15,317 bases of DNA from assembly GCA_047517485.1 (NCBI GenBank), contig JAKZSU010000167.1, forward strand, positions 1-15,317, read 5' to 3'. The notes below the pieces were generated by a model. It was not told the DNA's origin. It made no database searches and saw only the letters and a list, made by a program, of their open reading frames with translations. Positions 7,148 through 15,175 of the stretch are shown here, piece after piece. Position 1 is the first letter of the stretch. Each line of letters begins with the position of its first letter. The position numbers were made by a program, and so were the translations under genes. The DNA is from JAKZSU01 sp047517485 (GTDB lineage: Bacteria > Pseudomonadota > Alphaproteobacteria > UBA7887).

Positions 7148-8131
7148 ATGAGACAGCGCTTGGCATCCTTGTTCGCCGCAACGGCAGCTTTGGTAATCGG
7201 CGGGGCGAGCGTCGCCTGGGCGGCACCGCCGACCGCGTTCGACAGATGGCTGGTCGAATTGCGCCTCGAAGCCCGGGCGTCGGGGATCGGCGATGCCACG
7301 CTCGACGCGGCGCTGACCGGGATCGAGCCGATTCCGCGGATTATCGAACTTGACCGATCGCAGCCCGAGGGGCGCCTCACCGCGGCGCAATATCTCGAAC
7401 GGGTGGTGCCGCGCTCGCGGATCGAGGCGGCGCGAACCCGTCTCGCGCGTCATCGGCCCTTGCTCGACGATGTCGCCGCTCGCTATGGCGTGCAACCGCG
7501 TTTCATCGTCGCGCTGTGGGGTATCGAGACCGACTTCGGGCGCAACACCGGCGGCTTCAGCGTAATCGAGGCCTTGGCGACGCTCGCGTACGATGGCCGC
7601 CGCAGCGCGTTCTTTCGCGGCGAACTGCTCAACGCGCTGAAGATCATCGATGACGGCCATATCAGCGCCCATGACATGACCGGCTCGTGGGCGGGGGCGA
7701 TGGGGCAAAGCCAATTCATGCCATCGAGTTTTCTCAGTTTCGCGGTCGACAGAAACGCCGATGGCCGGCGCGATATCTGGACCACCCTCGACGATGTCTT
7801 TGCATCGATCGCCAATTATCTTTCGTCGGTCGGGTGGCAAGGCGATCAGACCTGGGGCAGGGCGGTTCGTCTGCCCGGCGGGTTTGATGACAGCTTGCTG
7901 GGGCTGGAGACGGTGCGCCCGATCGGCGGTTGGCAAGCGCTCGGCGTGCGCCGTGCCGATGGCGGTGATCTGCCCGCGCGGCAACTGAGCGCCTCGATCG
8001 TGCAGCCCGACGGCGCGGGAACGCCCGCCTATATGGTGTACGAGAATTTCAAGACCACGTTGAAATGGAATCGCTCGACCTATTTCGCACTCGCGGTCGG
8101 CCATCTTGCCGACGCCATGGTCGGGCCCTAA
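7148..8131 (+). CDS. Lytic murein transglycosylase, MltB family (GH103/SLT_2)
   Basis: A periplasmic enzyme that cleaves the MurNAc-GlcNAc bond of peptidoglycan to leave 1,6-anhydro ends. From the ATG at 7148 it is 327 residues and begins MRQRLASLFAATAALVIGG, a signal peptide ending AWA near residue 25. GAGGTGGG lies just upstream, and that fixes the start over the in-frame ATG at 7055, which would add 31 residues without signal-peptide character. The catalytic glutamate is Glu127 in WGIETDFGRNTGG. The motifs GSWAGAMGQSQFMPSSF and the final KWNRSTYFALAVGHLAD are hallmarks of the MltB/SLT_2 family. No lipobox cysteine and no peptidoglycan-binding domain follow, so it is a soluble short form. 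rlpA follows after 35 bases. Confidence 0.93.
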   Translation: MRQRLASLFAATAALVIGGASVAWAAPPTAFDRWLVELRLEARASGIGDATLDAALTGIEPIPRIIELDRSQPEGRLTAAQYLERVVPRSRIEAARTRLARHRPLLDDVAARYGVQPRFIVALWGIETDFGRNTGGFSVIEALATLAYDGRRSAFFRGELLNALKIIDDGHISAHDMTGSWAGAMGQSQFMPSSFLSFAVDRNADGRRDIWTTLDDVFASIANYLSSVGWQGDQTWGRAVRLPGGFDDSLLGLETVRPIGGWQALGVRRADGGDLPARQLSASIVQPDGAGTPAYMVYENFKTTLKWNRSTYFALAVGHLADAMVGP

Positions 8132-8140
8132 TTTTTAGGG
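8126..8140 (+). terminator. Small hairpin at the transglycosylase stop codon
   Basis: CCCTAA, TTT, TTAGGG forms a perfect six-pair stem with a three-base loop and includes the TAA stop of the transglycosylase gene. It has no following T run, and its lower half is A-T pairs, so it would be weak. It might reduce read-through into rlpA or protect the mRNA end, but chance is possible. Confidence 0.25.
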
Positions 8141-8166
8141 AACACGCTTGCACGGAAAGGCACGGC

Positions 8167-9153
8167 ATGAATTCTCGGCGTAGCTCGCTCTCGACCCTTG
8201 GTGCGCTAATTCTGTCCGCCACGATTACGCTGAGCGGGCTCGGCGGGTGCGCGCAGACCCAACTCGCGGCGCATGTTATGAAATCGTCGTCCGAGGCCCC
8301 GGCCCCGAACGGCGGCGAGTACAAGGTTGGCCGGCCCTATCAAGTCAACGGCACGACCTATTATCCGCAAGTCGATCCGACTTACCGCGAGACCGGTATC
8401 GCGTCGTGGTACGGCGCCGATTTTCACGGCAAGCCGACCGCCAATGGCGACATTTACGACATGAACGCGCTGACCGCGGCGCACAAAACATTGCCGATGC
8501 CGAGCACTGTGCGGGTGACCAATCTGGAGAATGGCCGCTCGATGATCCTCACCGTCAACGACCGCGGACCATTCGTGAAGGACCGGGTGATCGACGTCTC
8601 GCGGCGTGCCGCGCAACTGCTTGGCTTCCGGTCGGCGGGTACCGCGCGGGTCCGCGTCGAGGTGATCAGCGGGCGCGAAGATAGCGCCGCGGCGTCGCTG
8701 CCGTCACCGACTGTTCGCGCCACCTCGGCACCGGCCATCCGCATGGCGGTCGATACCGTGGGTGCCGAAAGCACGGTCTTGATGACGACCATGGAAGCGC
8801 CGGTTGGGGCGCGGATTACCACCGGCGCCGTCTTCGAGGCGCCGGCGCTCGCGGCGCCGAGCCCGGTGGTGGCCGCCGTCGCCTCCGTCGCTCCCGTCGC
8901 GACCGAACCGGCGAGCGAGGTCGCGCGCGGATGGTTCGTCCAAGGCGGCGCGTTCCGCAATCGGACTTACGCCGAACAGTTGAGCCGCCGGCTGTCGCGC
9001 TTCGGGCCGACACGGATCAAGCCGGTGGTCGTCGACGGTGCGACTTTCTATCGTGTCCGCGTCGGTCCGGTGTACGATCAGGACTACGCGACCAAGCTGC
9101 TCGCCCAAGTGGTCGATGCCGGCCACAATGATGCGAGTCTGATTATCGATTGA
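8167..9153 (+). CDS. rlpA: RlpA-like septal lytic transglycosylase lipoprotein with SPOR domain
   Basis: RlpA proteins cleave glycan strands stripped of stem peptides at the division site. The 328-residue product starts at ATG 8167 behind GGAAAGG. It has a lipoprotein signal peptide with the lipobox LGGC (Cys28). The double-psi beta-barrel begins at GIASWYGADFHGKPTANG (77-94) and keeps both residues known to be essential in Pseudomonas RlpA, His106 (AAHKTLP) and Asp132 (NDRGPF), so enzymatic activity is expected. A low-complexity Ala/Pro/Val linker spans about 175-252. The C-terminal SPOR domain (about 255-327, GWFVQGGAF to the end) binds denuded septal glycan. An in-frame extension to 8065 overlaps the preceding gene and lacks a signal peptide. 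It sits between an MltB-like enzyme and DacA, forming a wall-remodelling cluster. Confidence 0.94.
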   Translation: MNSRRSSLSTLGALILSATITLSGLGGCAQTQLAAHVMKSSSEAPAPNGGEYKVGRPYQVNGTTYYPQVDPTYRETGIASWYGADFHGKPTANGDIYDMNALTAAHKTLPMPSTVRVTNLENGRSMILTVNDRGPFVKDRVIDVSRRAAQLLGFRSAGTARVRVEVISGREDSAAASLPSPTVRATSAPAIRMAVDTVGAESTVLMTTMEAPVGARITTGAVFEAPALAAPSPVVAAVASVAPVATEPASEVARGWFVQGGAFRNRTYAEQLSRRLSRFGPTRIKPVVVDGATFYRVRVGPVYDQDYATKLLAQVVDAGHNDASLIID

Positions 9154-9229
9154 TCGCGGTGGCCCGTCAATATCGGCGCAAGCTGGTATTAGCCGCCGCT
9201 CGGCGGTGATATGTATCGGAGCCATGAAA

Positions 9230-10387
9230 ATGAAACGTCTTCCTAACGTGGTGAGGCCGGCTTGGCCGCTGGCGCTTTTGTGTGTCTGCTGGTTCGCCGT
9301 TGCCGGCACGGCGCAAGCCTTCGACACCGCCGCTCGTGAAGCCTTCTTAATCGACTTCGGAACCGGATCGGTTTTGCTCGAGAAAGAGGCCGACCAGCCG
9401 ACACCGCCGGCATCGATGAGCAAATTGATGACCATCTACATGCTGTTCGAGCGCTTGGCGGAGGGCGCTGTATCGCTCGACGATACGTTCGGCGTGAGCG
9501 AAAAGGCGTGGCGGATGGGCGGCTCCAAGATGTTTATCGAGGTCGGCTCGTCGGTGCGGGTCGAGGATCTTATCCGCGGCATCGTCGTGCAATCGGGCAA
9601 TGACGCCTGCATCGTCGTTGCCGAGGCCTTGGCCGGCAGCGAGGACGCGTTCGCCCAGGCGATGACCGAGCGCGGCCGCGAAATCGGCTTGATCGATTCG
9701 AGTTTTACCAATTCCACCGGCTGGCCGGACCCGGCGCACTTCGTCACCGCGCGCGATCTGGCGACCTTGACCCAGCGGATCATCGTCGACTTTCCTGAGT
9801 ATTTTCATTATTTCGCCGAACAAACCTTCACCTACAACGAGATCAAGCAATCGACCCGGAATCCGCTGCTGTTCAAGGATATCGGCGCCGACGGCATGAA
9901 GACCGGTCATACTGAGGAATCCGGCTACGGCCTGACCGCGACCGCCGAACGCAATGGCCGACGCTTGATCCTGGTGATAACCGGCCTGGAGTCGGTGCGC
10001 GCCCGCGCCGCCGAGGCCGAGCGAATTCTCGGCTGGGGTTTTCGCGAGACTAAGAACTACACTTTGTTCGAGGGCGCCGAAGAGATCGAGACCGCCGACG
10101 TGTGGCTCGGTGTCGAGGCGACGGTGCCGCTGATTTTGCCCGACGACCTGACGATCACCATGAGCCGCGCGGCGCGCAAAAAACTCGAGGTCAAGGTGGT
10201 CTTGGACTCGCCGGTGCCGGCGCCGATCGCCAAGGGCAGCGAGATCGCGATCCTGGTGATTTCCGCCCCCGAGTTCACCACCATCAGAATGCCGCTGCAG
10301 GCCGGTGCCGATGTCGAGCGTCTGGGCTATTTCGGGCGCCTTTGGGCGGCGTTGATTCACACGGTATTCGGCGCCGTCGGCCTGTGA
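9230..10387 (+). CDS. dacA: D-alanyl-D-alanine carboxypeptidase (PBP5/6 family)
   Basis: A periplasmic penicillin-binding protein that trims the terminal D-Ala from peptidoglycan stem peptides. From ATG 9230 it has 385 residues with a signal peptide ending AQA at residue 30. All three active-site motifs are present: SMSK (Ser62, Lys65), SGN (Ser122-Asn124) and KTG (Lys224-Gly226). The PBP5 C-terminal beta-domain follows from about 290, and the end, GYFGRLWAALIHTVFGAVGL, is an amphipathic anchor expected to tether it to the inner membrane. GGAG at 9218-9221 is eight bases from ATG 9230. ATG 9224 and GTG 9206 are in-frame alternatives that add two or eight residues. Its TGA overlaps the tmk start in GTGA. 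Confidence 0.95.
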   Translation: MKRLPNVVRPAWPLALLCVCWFAVAGTAQAFDTAAREAFLIDFGTGSVLLEKEADQPTPPASMSKLMTIYMLFERLAEGAVSLDDTFGVSEKAWRMGGSKMFIEVGSSVRVEDLIRGIVVQSGNDACIVVAEALAGSEDAFAQAMTERGREIGLIDSSFTNSTGWPDPAHFVTARDLATLTQRIIVDFPEYFHYFAEQTFTYNEIKQSTRNPLLFKDIGADGMKTGHTEESGYGLTATAERNGRRLILVITGLESVRARAAEAERILGWGFRETKNYTLFEGAEEIETADVWLGVEATVPLILPDDLTITMSRAARKKLEVKVVLDSPVPAPIAKGSEIAILVISAPEFTTIRMPLQAGADVERLGYFGRLWAALIHTVFGAVGL

Positions 10388-11025
10388 GCCGAGGCAAATT
10401 CATCACTCTTGAAGGCGGCGAGGGGACGGGTAAGTCGACCCAGTCCGTTCGATTAGCCAGGCGGCTAAAGTCGGTTGGCATCGACGTCGTTCGAACTCGC
10501 GAGCCCGGCGGCACCGAGGCAGCGGAATCGGTCCGTGCGCTGCTCATGGATGGTTCCGACGATCGATGGGACGCTGTTGGCGAAGCTTTGCTCCATAGTG
10601 CCGCGCGCCGGTCTAACTTAGTCGATCAGGTTTGGCCCGCACTTGAACGTGGCGCGTGGGTTCTTTGCGACCGTTTCGCGGATTCGACCATGGCCTATCA
10701 AGGGTACGCCATGGGCCTTGGACGTGATGCGGTTGAGACTTTGACGCGTATCGCCACGGAAGGATCTACGCCTGATCTGACAGTATTGCTCGACCTTTCG
10801 CCGGAAGATGGCCTACGCCGCGCCAACAAACGTCCCGGCCGGACTGATCGTTACGAGCGGCGCGGCATGGAATTTCATCAAACATTGCGCGATGCCTTTC
10901 TCGACATCGCCGGCCGCGAGCCGGAGCGCTTCGTGATTATCGACGGATCGGCATCGGTAGACGACATTGCGGACACCATCTTTGGCGCCGTGAGTGACCG
11001 CTTGGGAGTGCCCGGCGGTGACTGA
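10384..11025 (+). CDS. tmk: Thymidylate kinase (dTMP kinase)
   Basis: Phosphorylates dTMP to dTDP with ATP in the cytoplasm, a necessary step of dTTP supply. The 213-residue protein starts with GTG 10384, overlapping the dacA stop as GTGA, which suggests translational coupling. It has the P-loop GGEGTGKST (11-19), the TREPGGTEAAE nucleotide-site segment (38-48), CDRFADSTMAYQG (95-107), the DRF motif of the family, and the Arg-rich LID KRPGRTDRYERR (149-160). An in-frame extension to 10102 lies wholly inside dacA and does not resemble the family. Third codon positions contain visibly more A and T than in the neighbouring dacA and holB, which is unexpected for a core gene in this run. Confidence 0.96.
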   Translation: MSRGKFITLEGGEGTGKSTQSVRLARRLKSVGIDVVRTREPGGTEAAESVRALLMDGSDDRWDAVGEALLHSAARRSNLVDQVWPALERGAWVLCDRFADSTMAYQGYAMGLGRDAVETLTRIATEGSTPDLTVLLDLSPEDGLRRANKRPGRTDRYERRGMEFHQTLRDAFLDIAGREPERFVIIDGSASVDDIADTIFGAVSDRLGVPGGD

Positions 11026-12112
11026 ACTCGATTCGCCGCTGGCGCCGCGCGCCAATCCCGATCTCGTCGGGCATGGCGCGGCGGAAGCGACGTTGCGTCA
11101 GGCCTTTGAAAACGACCGGCTGGCCCATGCCTGGATGATCACCGGGCCGCGCGGCATCGGCAAGGCGACACTGGCCTACAGATTCGCGCGCTTCGTCTTC
11201 GCCGGCGGTGGCGCGCAAGGCGATCTGATGGCGATGGCGGGCGGCCCGGCCGCGGGCAGCGGTCTCTATATCGAACCTGATGATCCGGTCTTTCACCGCG
11301 TCGCCGCCGAGGGTCACGCGGATCTAATCACCATCGAGCGCCGCGCCGATCCCAAATCGAAAAGCGATCAAATCCGCAAGGCGATCGTCATCGACGACGC
11401 GCGCAAGCTCGGCGGTTTTTTGTCGCTGACCCCGGCCGAGGGGGGATGGCGGATCGCGGTGATCGACGCGGTCGACGAAATGAACGCGAACGCCGCGAAC
11501 GCGGTGCTCAAATTGGTCGAGGAGCCGCCGGCACGGGCGTTGATCCTGCTGGTCTGCCATGTCCCGGGACGGGTTCCGGCGACGCTGCGCAGTCGCTGCC
11601 GCCGCTTGCCCCTGGCGCCGCTCGAGGACGACCAGGTGGCCGGCTTGCTGGCGACGACGCACCCCGATCTCAATGCCGGGCAACGCGAGCGTCTGGCACG
11701 CCTTGCCGAGGGCAGCCCCGGCCATGCCTTTGCGCTCGCCGACATGGGGGGCGCTGATTTGTACGACGAGATCATGCACCTGGTGGCCTCGGCGCCGGGG
11801 ATCGATCCGCGCGCCTTGCACGCCTTCGCCGATCGCATGGCGCGGCGCGGCGGCGATGCCGCGTTCGCCACCGCGATGGCCTTGCTCGCCGGGTGGATCG
11901 CGCGCCTGGTCGCGGCCGGCGCGCGGGGGCGCCTTCCCGAGGCGGAACAGGACACGGCGCGGCGCTTCCTCAAGGTGCGCAACCTTGAACAATGGGTGGA
12001 GCTGTGGGAAAAGATCACCGACCTGACGGAGCGCGCCGATCGGGTCAATCTCGACCGCAAGCAGGTTGTCCTGAGCGTATTCGCGGCGCTGGAGACCACC
12101 GCGCGCGGGTAA
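11018..12112 (+). CDS. holB: DNA polymerase III subunit delta'
   Basis: A clamp-loader subunit that, with delta, gamma/tau and others, opens the beta clamp and loads it on DNA. The 364-residue product starts with GTG 11018, eight bases inside tmk, with GGGAG (11004-11008) nine bases upstream. The AAA fold has a Walker A-like GPRGIGKAT (43-51) and the arginine-finger motif SRC (Ser192-Cys194 in LRSRCRRL), as expected for a delta' that completes the ATP site of its neighbour. The cysteine cluster of the usual zinc module, present in many delta' proteins, is absent from the region 60-110. The small C-terminal domain is complete. The neighbours tmk and metG fit the well-known alphaproteobacterial order. 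Confidence 0.93.
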   Translation: MTELDSPLAPRANPDLVGHGAAEATLRQAFENDRLAHAWMITGPRGIGKATLAYRFARFVFAGGGAQGDLMAMAGGPAAGSGLYIEPDDPVFHRVAAEGHADLITIERRADPKSKSDQIRKAIVIDDARKLGGFLSLTPAEGGWRIAVIDAVDEMNANAANAVLKLVEEPPARALILLVCHVPGRVPATLRSRCRRLPLAPLEDDQVAGLLATTHPDLNAGQRERLARLAEGSPGHAFALADMGGADLYDEIMHLVASAPGIDPRALHAFADRMARRGGDAAFATAMALLAGWIARLVAAGARGRLPEAEQDTARRFLKVRNLEQWVELWEKITDLTERADRVNLDRKQVVLSVFAALETTARG

Positions 12113-12154
12113 TCGTCCCCACAGACCGAGCATCGTAACGCCGGGAATTCATTG

Positions 12155-13714
12155 ATGACCGACGCCGAGACCTTCTACGTCACCACGCCGATCTATTACG
12201 TCAACGACGTGCCGCACCTGGGGCACGCCTACACGACGATTGCCTGCGACGTACTGGCGCGATTCATGCGGCTCGACGGACGCAGGGTGATGTTTCTCAC
12301 CGGCACCGACGAGCACGGTCAGAAAGTCGAGAAGTCAGCCGCCGCGGCGGGCGAGGACCCGCAGGCGTTTACCGACAAGGTGTCGCAACGCTTTCGCGAT
12401 CTGACCGCTGCGCTCGGCTGTTCGAACGATGATTTCATCCGCACCACCGAACCCCGCCACGCCCGCGCCAGCCAGGCGATTTGGACCGCCTTGGTCGAGG
12501 CGGGAGACATTTATCTCGACTCCTATACCGGCTGGTATTCGGTGCGCGACGAGGCGTATTTCGCCGAAAGCGAATTGACCAAGGGGCCGGACGGCGAGCT
12601 GATCGCGCCCGGCGGCGCGCCGGTCGAATGGGTCGAGGAGCCGAGCTACTTCTTTCGCCTGTCCGCCTGGCAGGATCGCCTGCTCGCGTATTACGAAAAG
12701 AATCCCGACGCCATTCTGCCCGAAAGCCGGCGCAACGAAGTGCTGAGCTTCATTCGCGGCGGCCTGCAGGATCTCTCGGTGTCGCGCACCAGCTTCCAAT
12801 GGGGCGTGCCGGTGCCCGGCGACGACGCCCACATCATGTATGTCTGGCTCGACGCGCTGACCAACTATCTCACCGCGGTCGGCTATCCCGGCACCGATTG
12901 CGACGATTATCGGACGTTCTGGCCCGCCGACGTTCATGTCGTTGGCAAGGACATCGTGCGTTTTCACGCGGTCTATTGGCCGGCTTTTCTGATGGCCGCC
13001 GGTCTCGCGCCGCCGAAGCGGGTGTTCGCCCATGGCTGGTGGACGGTCGAGGGCCAGAAAATGTCGAAGACGCTGGGCAACGTGGTCGAGCCGTTCAAGC
13101 TCATCGAGACCTTCGGCCTCGACCAGGTGCGCTATTTCGTGCTCCGCGAAGTGCCGTTCGGCAATGACGGCGACTTCTCGCGCGCCGCGCTGATCCAGCG
13201 CATCAACAGCGATTTGGCGAACGATTTCGGTAATCTCGCGCAACGCGTCTTGAGCATGGTGCATAAGAATTGCGCCGCCGCCGTGCCCCAACCCGGCGCC
13301 TATTCCGACGCCGATACCGAGATGCTCGATGCCGCGCATTGTTTGATCGAGACCGTGCGGCCGATGATGGCACGCCAGGCCTTGAGCGAGACATTGGAAG
13401 CCATGTGGACGGTGATCCGCACCGCCAATGCCTATGTCGACAAACAGGCGCCGTGGGCGTTGAGCAAGACCGATCCCGAGCGCATGGCGACCGTGCTCTA
13501 CGTGCTCGCCGAAGTGATCCGCCACCTCGCCGTGCTCGCCCAACCGTTTATGCCGGAGTCCGCCGCGCGGTTGCTCGACCAGGTCGGTGTCGCGGCGGAC
13601 GGCCGCGCCTTCGATCACCTCGGCCCGCGCCACGCCTTGGCGCCCGACACACCGTTGCCCAAGCCCGAGGGCGTCTTCCCGAGGCTCGACGCGGATGTCG
13701 GTGATGCTGGTTGA
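12155..13714 (+). CDS. metG: Methionyl-tRNA synthetase
   Basis: Charges tRNA-Met, including the initiator, with methionine. The 519-residue product has the class I signatures HLGH (21-24, the HIGH motif) and KMSKT (302-306, the KMSKS loop). GTDEHGQKVEKSA and GWYSVRDEAYFAESEL mark the catalytic and connective-peptide parts. The connective region has no zinc-binding cysteine knots, and the length shows that the C-terminal dimerisation domain of E. coli MetG is absent; both are usual for the short MetG form. ATG 12155 is preferred to the in-frame TTG at 12152; GGGA lies about nine bases upstream. The 3' end overlaps the start of tatD by 20 bases. A long antisense reading frame covers most of the gene but is only a product of codon bias. 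Confidence 0.96.
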   Translation: MTDAETFYVTTPIYYVNDVPHLGHAYTTIACDVLARFMRLDGRRVMFLTGTDEHGQKVEKSAAAAGEDPQAFTDKVSQRFRDLTAALGCSNDDFIRTTEPRHARASQAIWTALVEAGDIYLDSYTGWYSVRDEAYFAESELTKGPDGELIAPGGAPVEWVEEPSYFFRLSAWQDRLLAYYEKNPDAILPESRRNEVLSFIRGGLQDLSVSRTSFQWGVPVPGDDAHIMYVWLDALTNYLTAVGYPGTDCDDYRTFWPADVHVVGKDIVRFHAVYWPAFLMAAGLAPPKRVFAHGWWTVEGQKMSKTLGNVVEPFKLIETFGLDQVRYFVLREVPFGNDGDFSRAALIQRINSDLANDFGNLAQRVLSMVHKNCAAAVPQPGAYSDADTEMLDAAHCLIETVRPMMARQALSETLEAMWTVIRTANAYVDKQAPWALSKTDPERMATVLYVLAEVIRHLAVLAQPFMPESAARLLDQVGVAADGRAFDHLGPRHALAPDTPLPKPEGVFPRLDADVGDAG

Positions 13715-14495
13715 TAGCCATTGCCATCTCGATTTTCCCGAGTTCGCCGATGATCTCGACGGCGTCATCGAGCGCGCCCATGACGTCGGGGTCGGTACCT
13801 TTCAGACGATCTGCACCCGGCTGAGCAAATTCGGCCAAGTGCTGGCCCTGGCCGAGCGCTTCGATGACATGTACTGCTCGGTCGGGGTGCACCCGCACAA
13901 TGCCGACGAGGAAGCGCCGGCATCGCCGGAGATCCTGATCGAACTCGCCGAGCACGCCAAGGTGATCGGCATCGGCGAGACCGGCCTCGATTATTATTAC
14001 GAACACAGCGCGCGCGACGCCCAAAGGCTGAGCTTTCGCCGCCACATCGCCGCGGCGCGCGAGACCGGCCTACCGCTGATCGTACACACCCGCGACGCCG
14101 ACGACGACACCATGGCGATCCTCGAGGACGAGGCGGAGCAGGGGGCCTTTCCCGGCCTGATCCATTGCTTCAGCGCCGGTGCCGACGTGGCGCGGCGGTC
14201 GCTGGCCCTGGGCCTGTCGATTTCGATTTCGGGCATTGTGACATTCAAGAATGCCGAGGGCCTGCGCGCCATAGTGCGCGAGCTTCCCGCCGACCGGGTC
14301 CTGGTCGAGACCGATGCGCCGTTTCTCGCGCCGATCCCCAATCGCGGCAAGCGCAACGAGCCCGCCTTCGTCGCCGACACCGCGCAAGCCGTCGCCGAAC
14401 TCCTCGATATGCCGCCGGAAGCCTTGGCCGCGCAATCGACGGAAAATTTCTTCGCCTTGTTCGCCAAGGCGCGGAGGCCGAGCGATACGGCATGA
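13695..14495 (+). CDS. tatD: TatD family metal-dependent deoxyribonuclease/hydrolase
   Basis: TatD enzymes are metal-dependent TIM-barrel hydrolases; E. coli relatives have 3'-5' exonuclease activity linked to DNA repair. The 266-residue product keeps the full ligand set: His9 and His11 (DSHCHLD), Glu95 (GIGETGLDYYY), His131 (LIVHTRDAD), His157 (GLIHCFS) and Asp207 (VETDAPFLAP). ATG 13695 is used because GAGG (13681-13684) lies ten bases upstream. ATG 13704 would give MLVDSHCH and is a possible alternative without a ribosome site. A longer in-frame opening to 13587 runs inside metG and has no family similarity. The TGA overlaps the next start as ATGA. Being close to YcfH of E. coli, it could also be named by that symbol. 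Confidence 0.94.
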   Translation: MSVMLVDSHCHLDFPEFADDLDGVIERAHDVGVGTFQTICTRLSKFGQVLALAERFDDMYCSVGVHPHNADEEAPASPEILIELAEHAKVIGIGETGLDYYYEHSARDAQRLSFRRHIAAARETGLPLIVHTRDADDDTMAILEDEAEQGAFPGLIHCFSAGADVARRSLALGLSISISGIVTFKNAEGLRAIVRELPADRVLVETDAPFLAPIPNRGKRNEPAFVADTAQAVAELLDMPPEALAAQSTENFFALFAKARRPSDTA

Positions 14496-15175
14496 GAGTG
14501 ACCGTGCTCGGATGCGGCGGATCGGCCGGGGTGCCGATGATCGGCGGCGATTGGGGCGCGTGCGATCCCAACAATCCGCGCAATCGCCGGCGCCGCGCGT
14601 CGATCGTGATCGAGAACGGCGCCGAACGACTTTTGGTCGACACCCCGCCGGAACTCCACGCCCAGTTGCTCGACGCCGAAATCTCGCTGGTCGACGCGGT
14701 GCTCTATACCCACGCCCACGCCGATCACTGTCATGGGTTGGACGACTTGCGGGCGATCAATCATTACCGCGGCGGCGACCTCGATATTTTCGGCGACGAA
14801 CCGACTCTGTCGGAGCTTAAAGAGCGATTTGCCTACGCTTTCCTTGGCTTACCCGAAGGCGCGCCGTGGTTTCGCCCATCCTTGACGCCGCGCGTCGTTG
14901 AACCGGGCCGAGCATTTTCGGTCGGGGCCACCGAAATCATACCGTTTGCGCAAAAACACGGTCCATATCAGACAATTGGCTACCGTATTGGAGGTTTTGC
15001 TTACAGTCCGGATGTTAACAAACTGGATACAAACGCTTTATCAACTTTGCAAAACCTCGATACCTGGATTGTCGACTGTGTACGGTATGCGCCGAGCCGG
15101 GTCCACGCCTGGTTGGCGCTAACGCTCGAATGGATTGCGCACTTGCGCCCGAGGCGCGCGGTTTTGACTCAATAG
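14492..15175 (+). pseudogene. MBL-fold (PhnP/RNase Z-like) metallohydrolase, 3' end lost to IS insertion
   Basis: The 227 residues belong to the metallo-beta-lactamase hydrolases next to tatD in many alphaproteobacteria, related to PhnP, a phosphodiesterase. Seen here are GCGGSAGVP (8-15), the metal motif HAHADH (74-79), His156 (AQKHGPY) and Asp174 (YSPD). The protein stops at RRAVLTQ. The family normally continues with an LTxM-type segment bearing a last metal-site element and some thirty or more residues, giving about 255-265 in total. The stop comes where an IS1595-type element appears to begin, so the gene was probably interrupted and is inactive or impaired. ATGA overlap with tatD suggests coupling. 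Codon use in about 14811-15070 is much richer in A/T than in the first half, although the protein motifs remain intact. Confidence 0.8.

Noticed and set aside
9347..10360. 337-residue minus-strand frame opposite dacA
   Set aside because: dacA has all three penicillin-binding motifs, and the antisense product has no plausible domain.
10102..10383. Extension of tmk inside dacA
   Set aside because: The peptide is Arg/Gly-rich shadow sequence, and the kinase begins at GTG 10384 with the normal family N-terminus.
12335..13768. 477-residue open frame on the minus strand opposite metG
   Set aside because: metG has clear HLGH and KMSKT motifs, and the antisense frame is rich in Arg, His and Gly with no domain. 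It is a by-product of high GC and strong codon bias.
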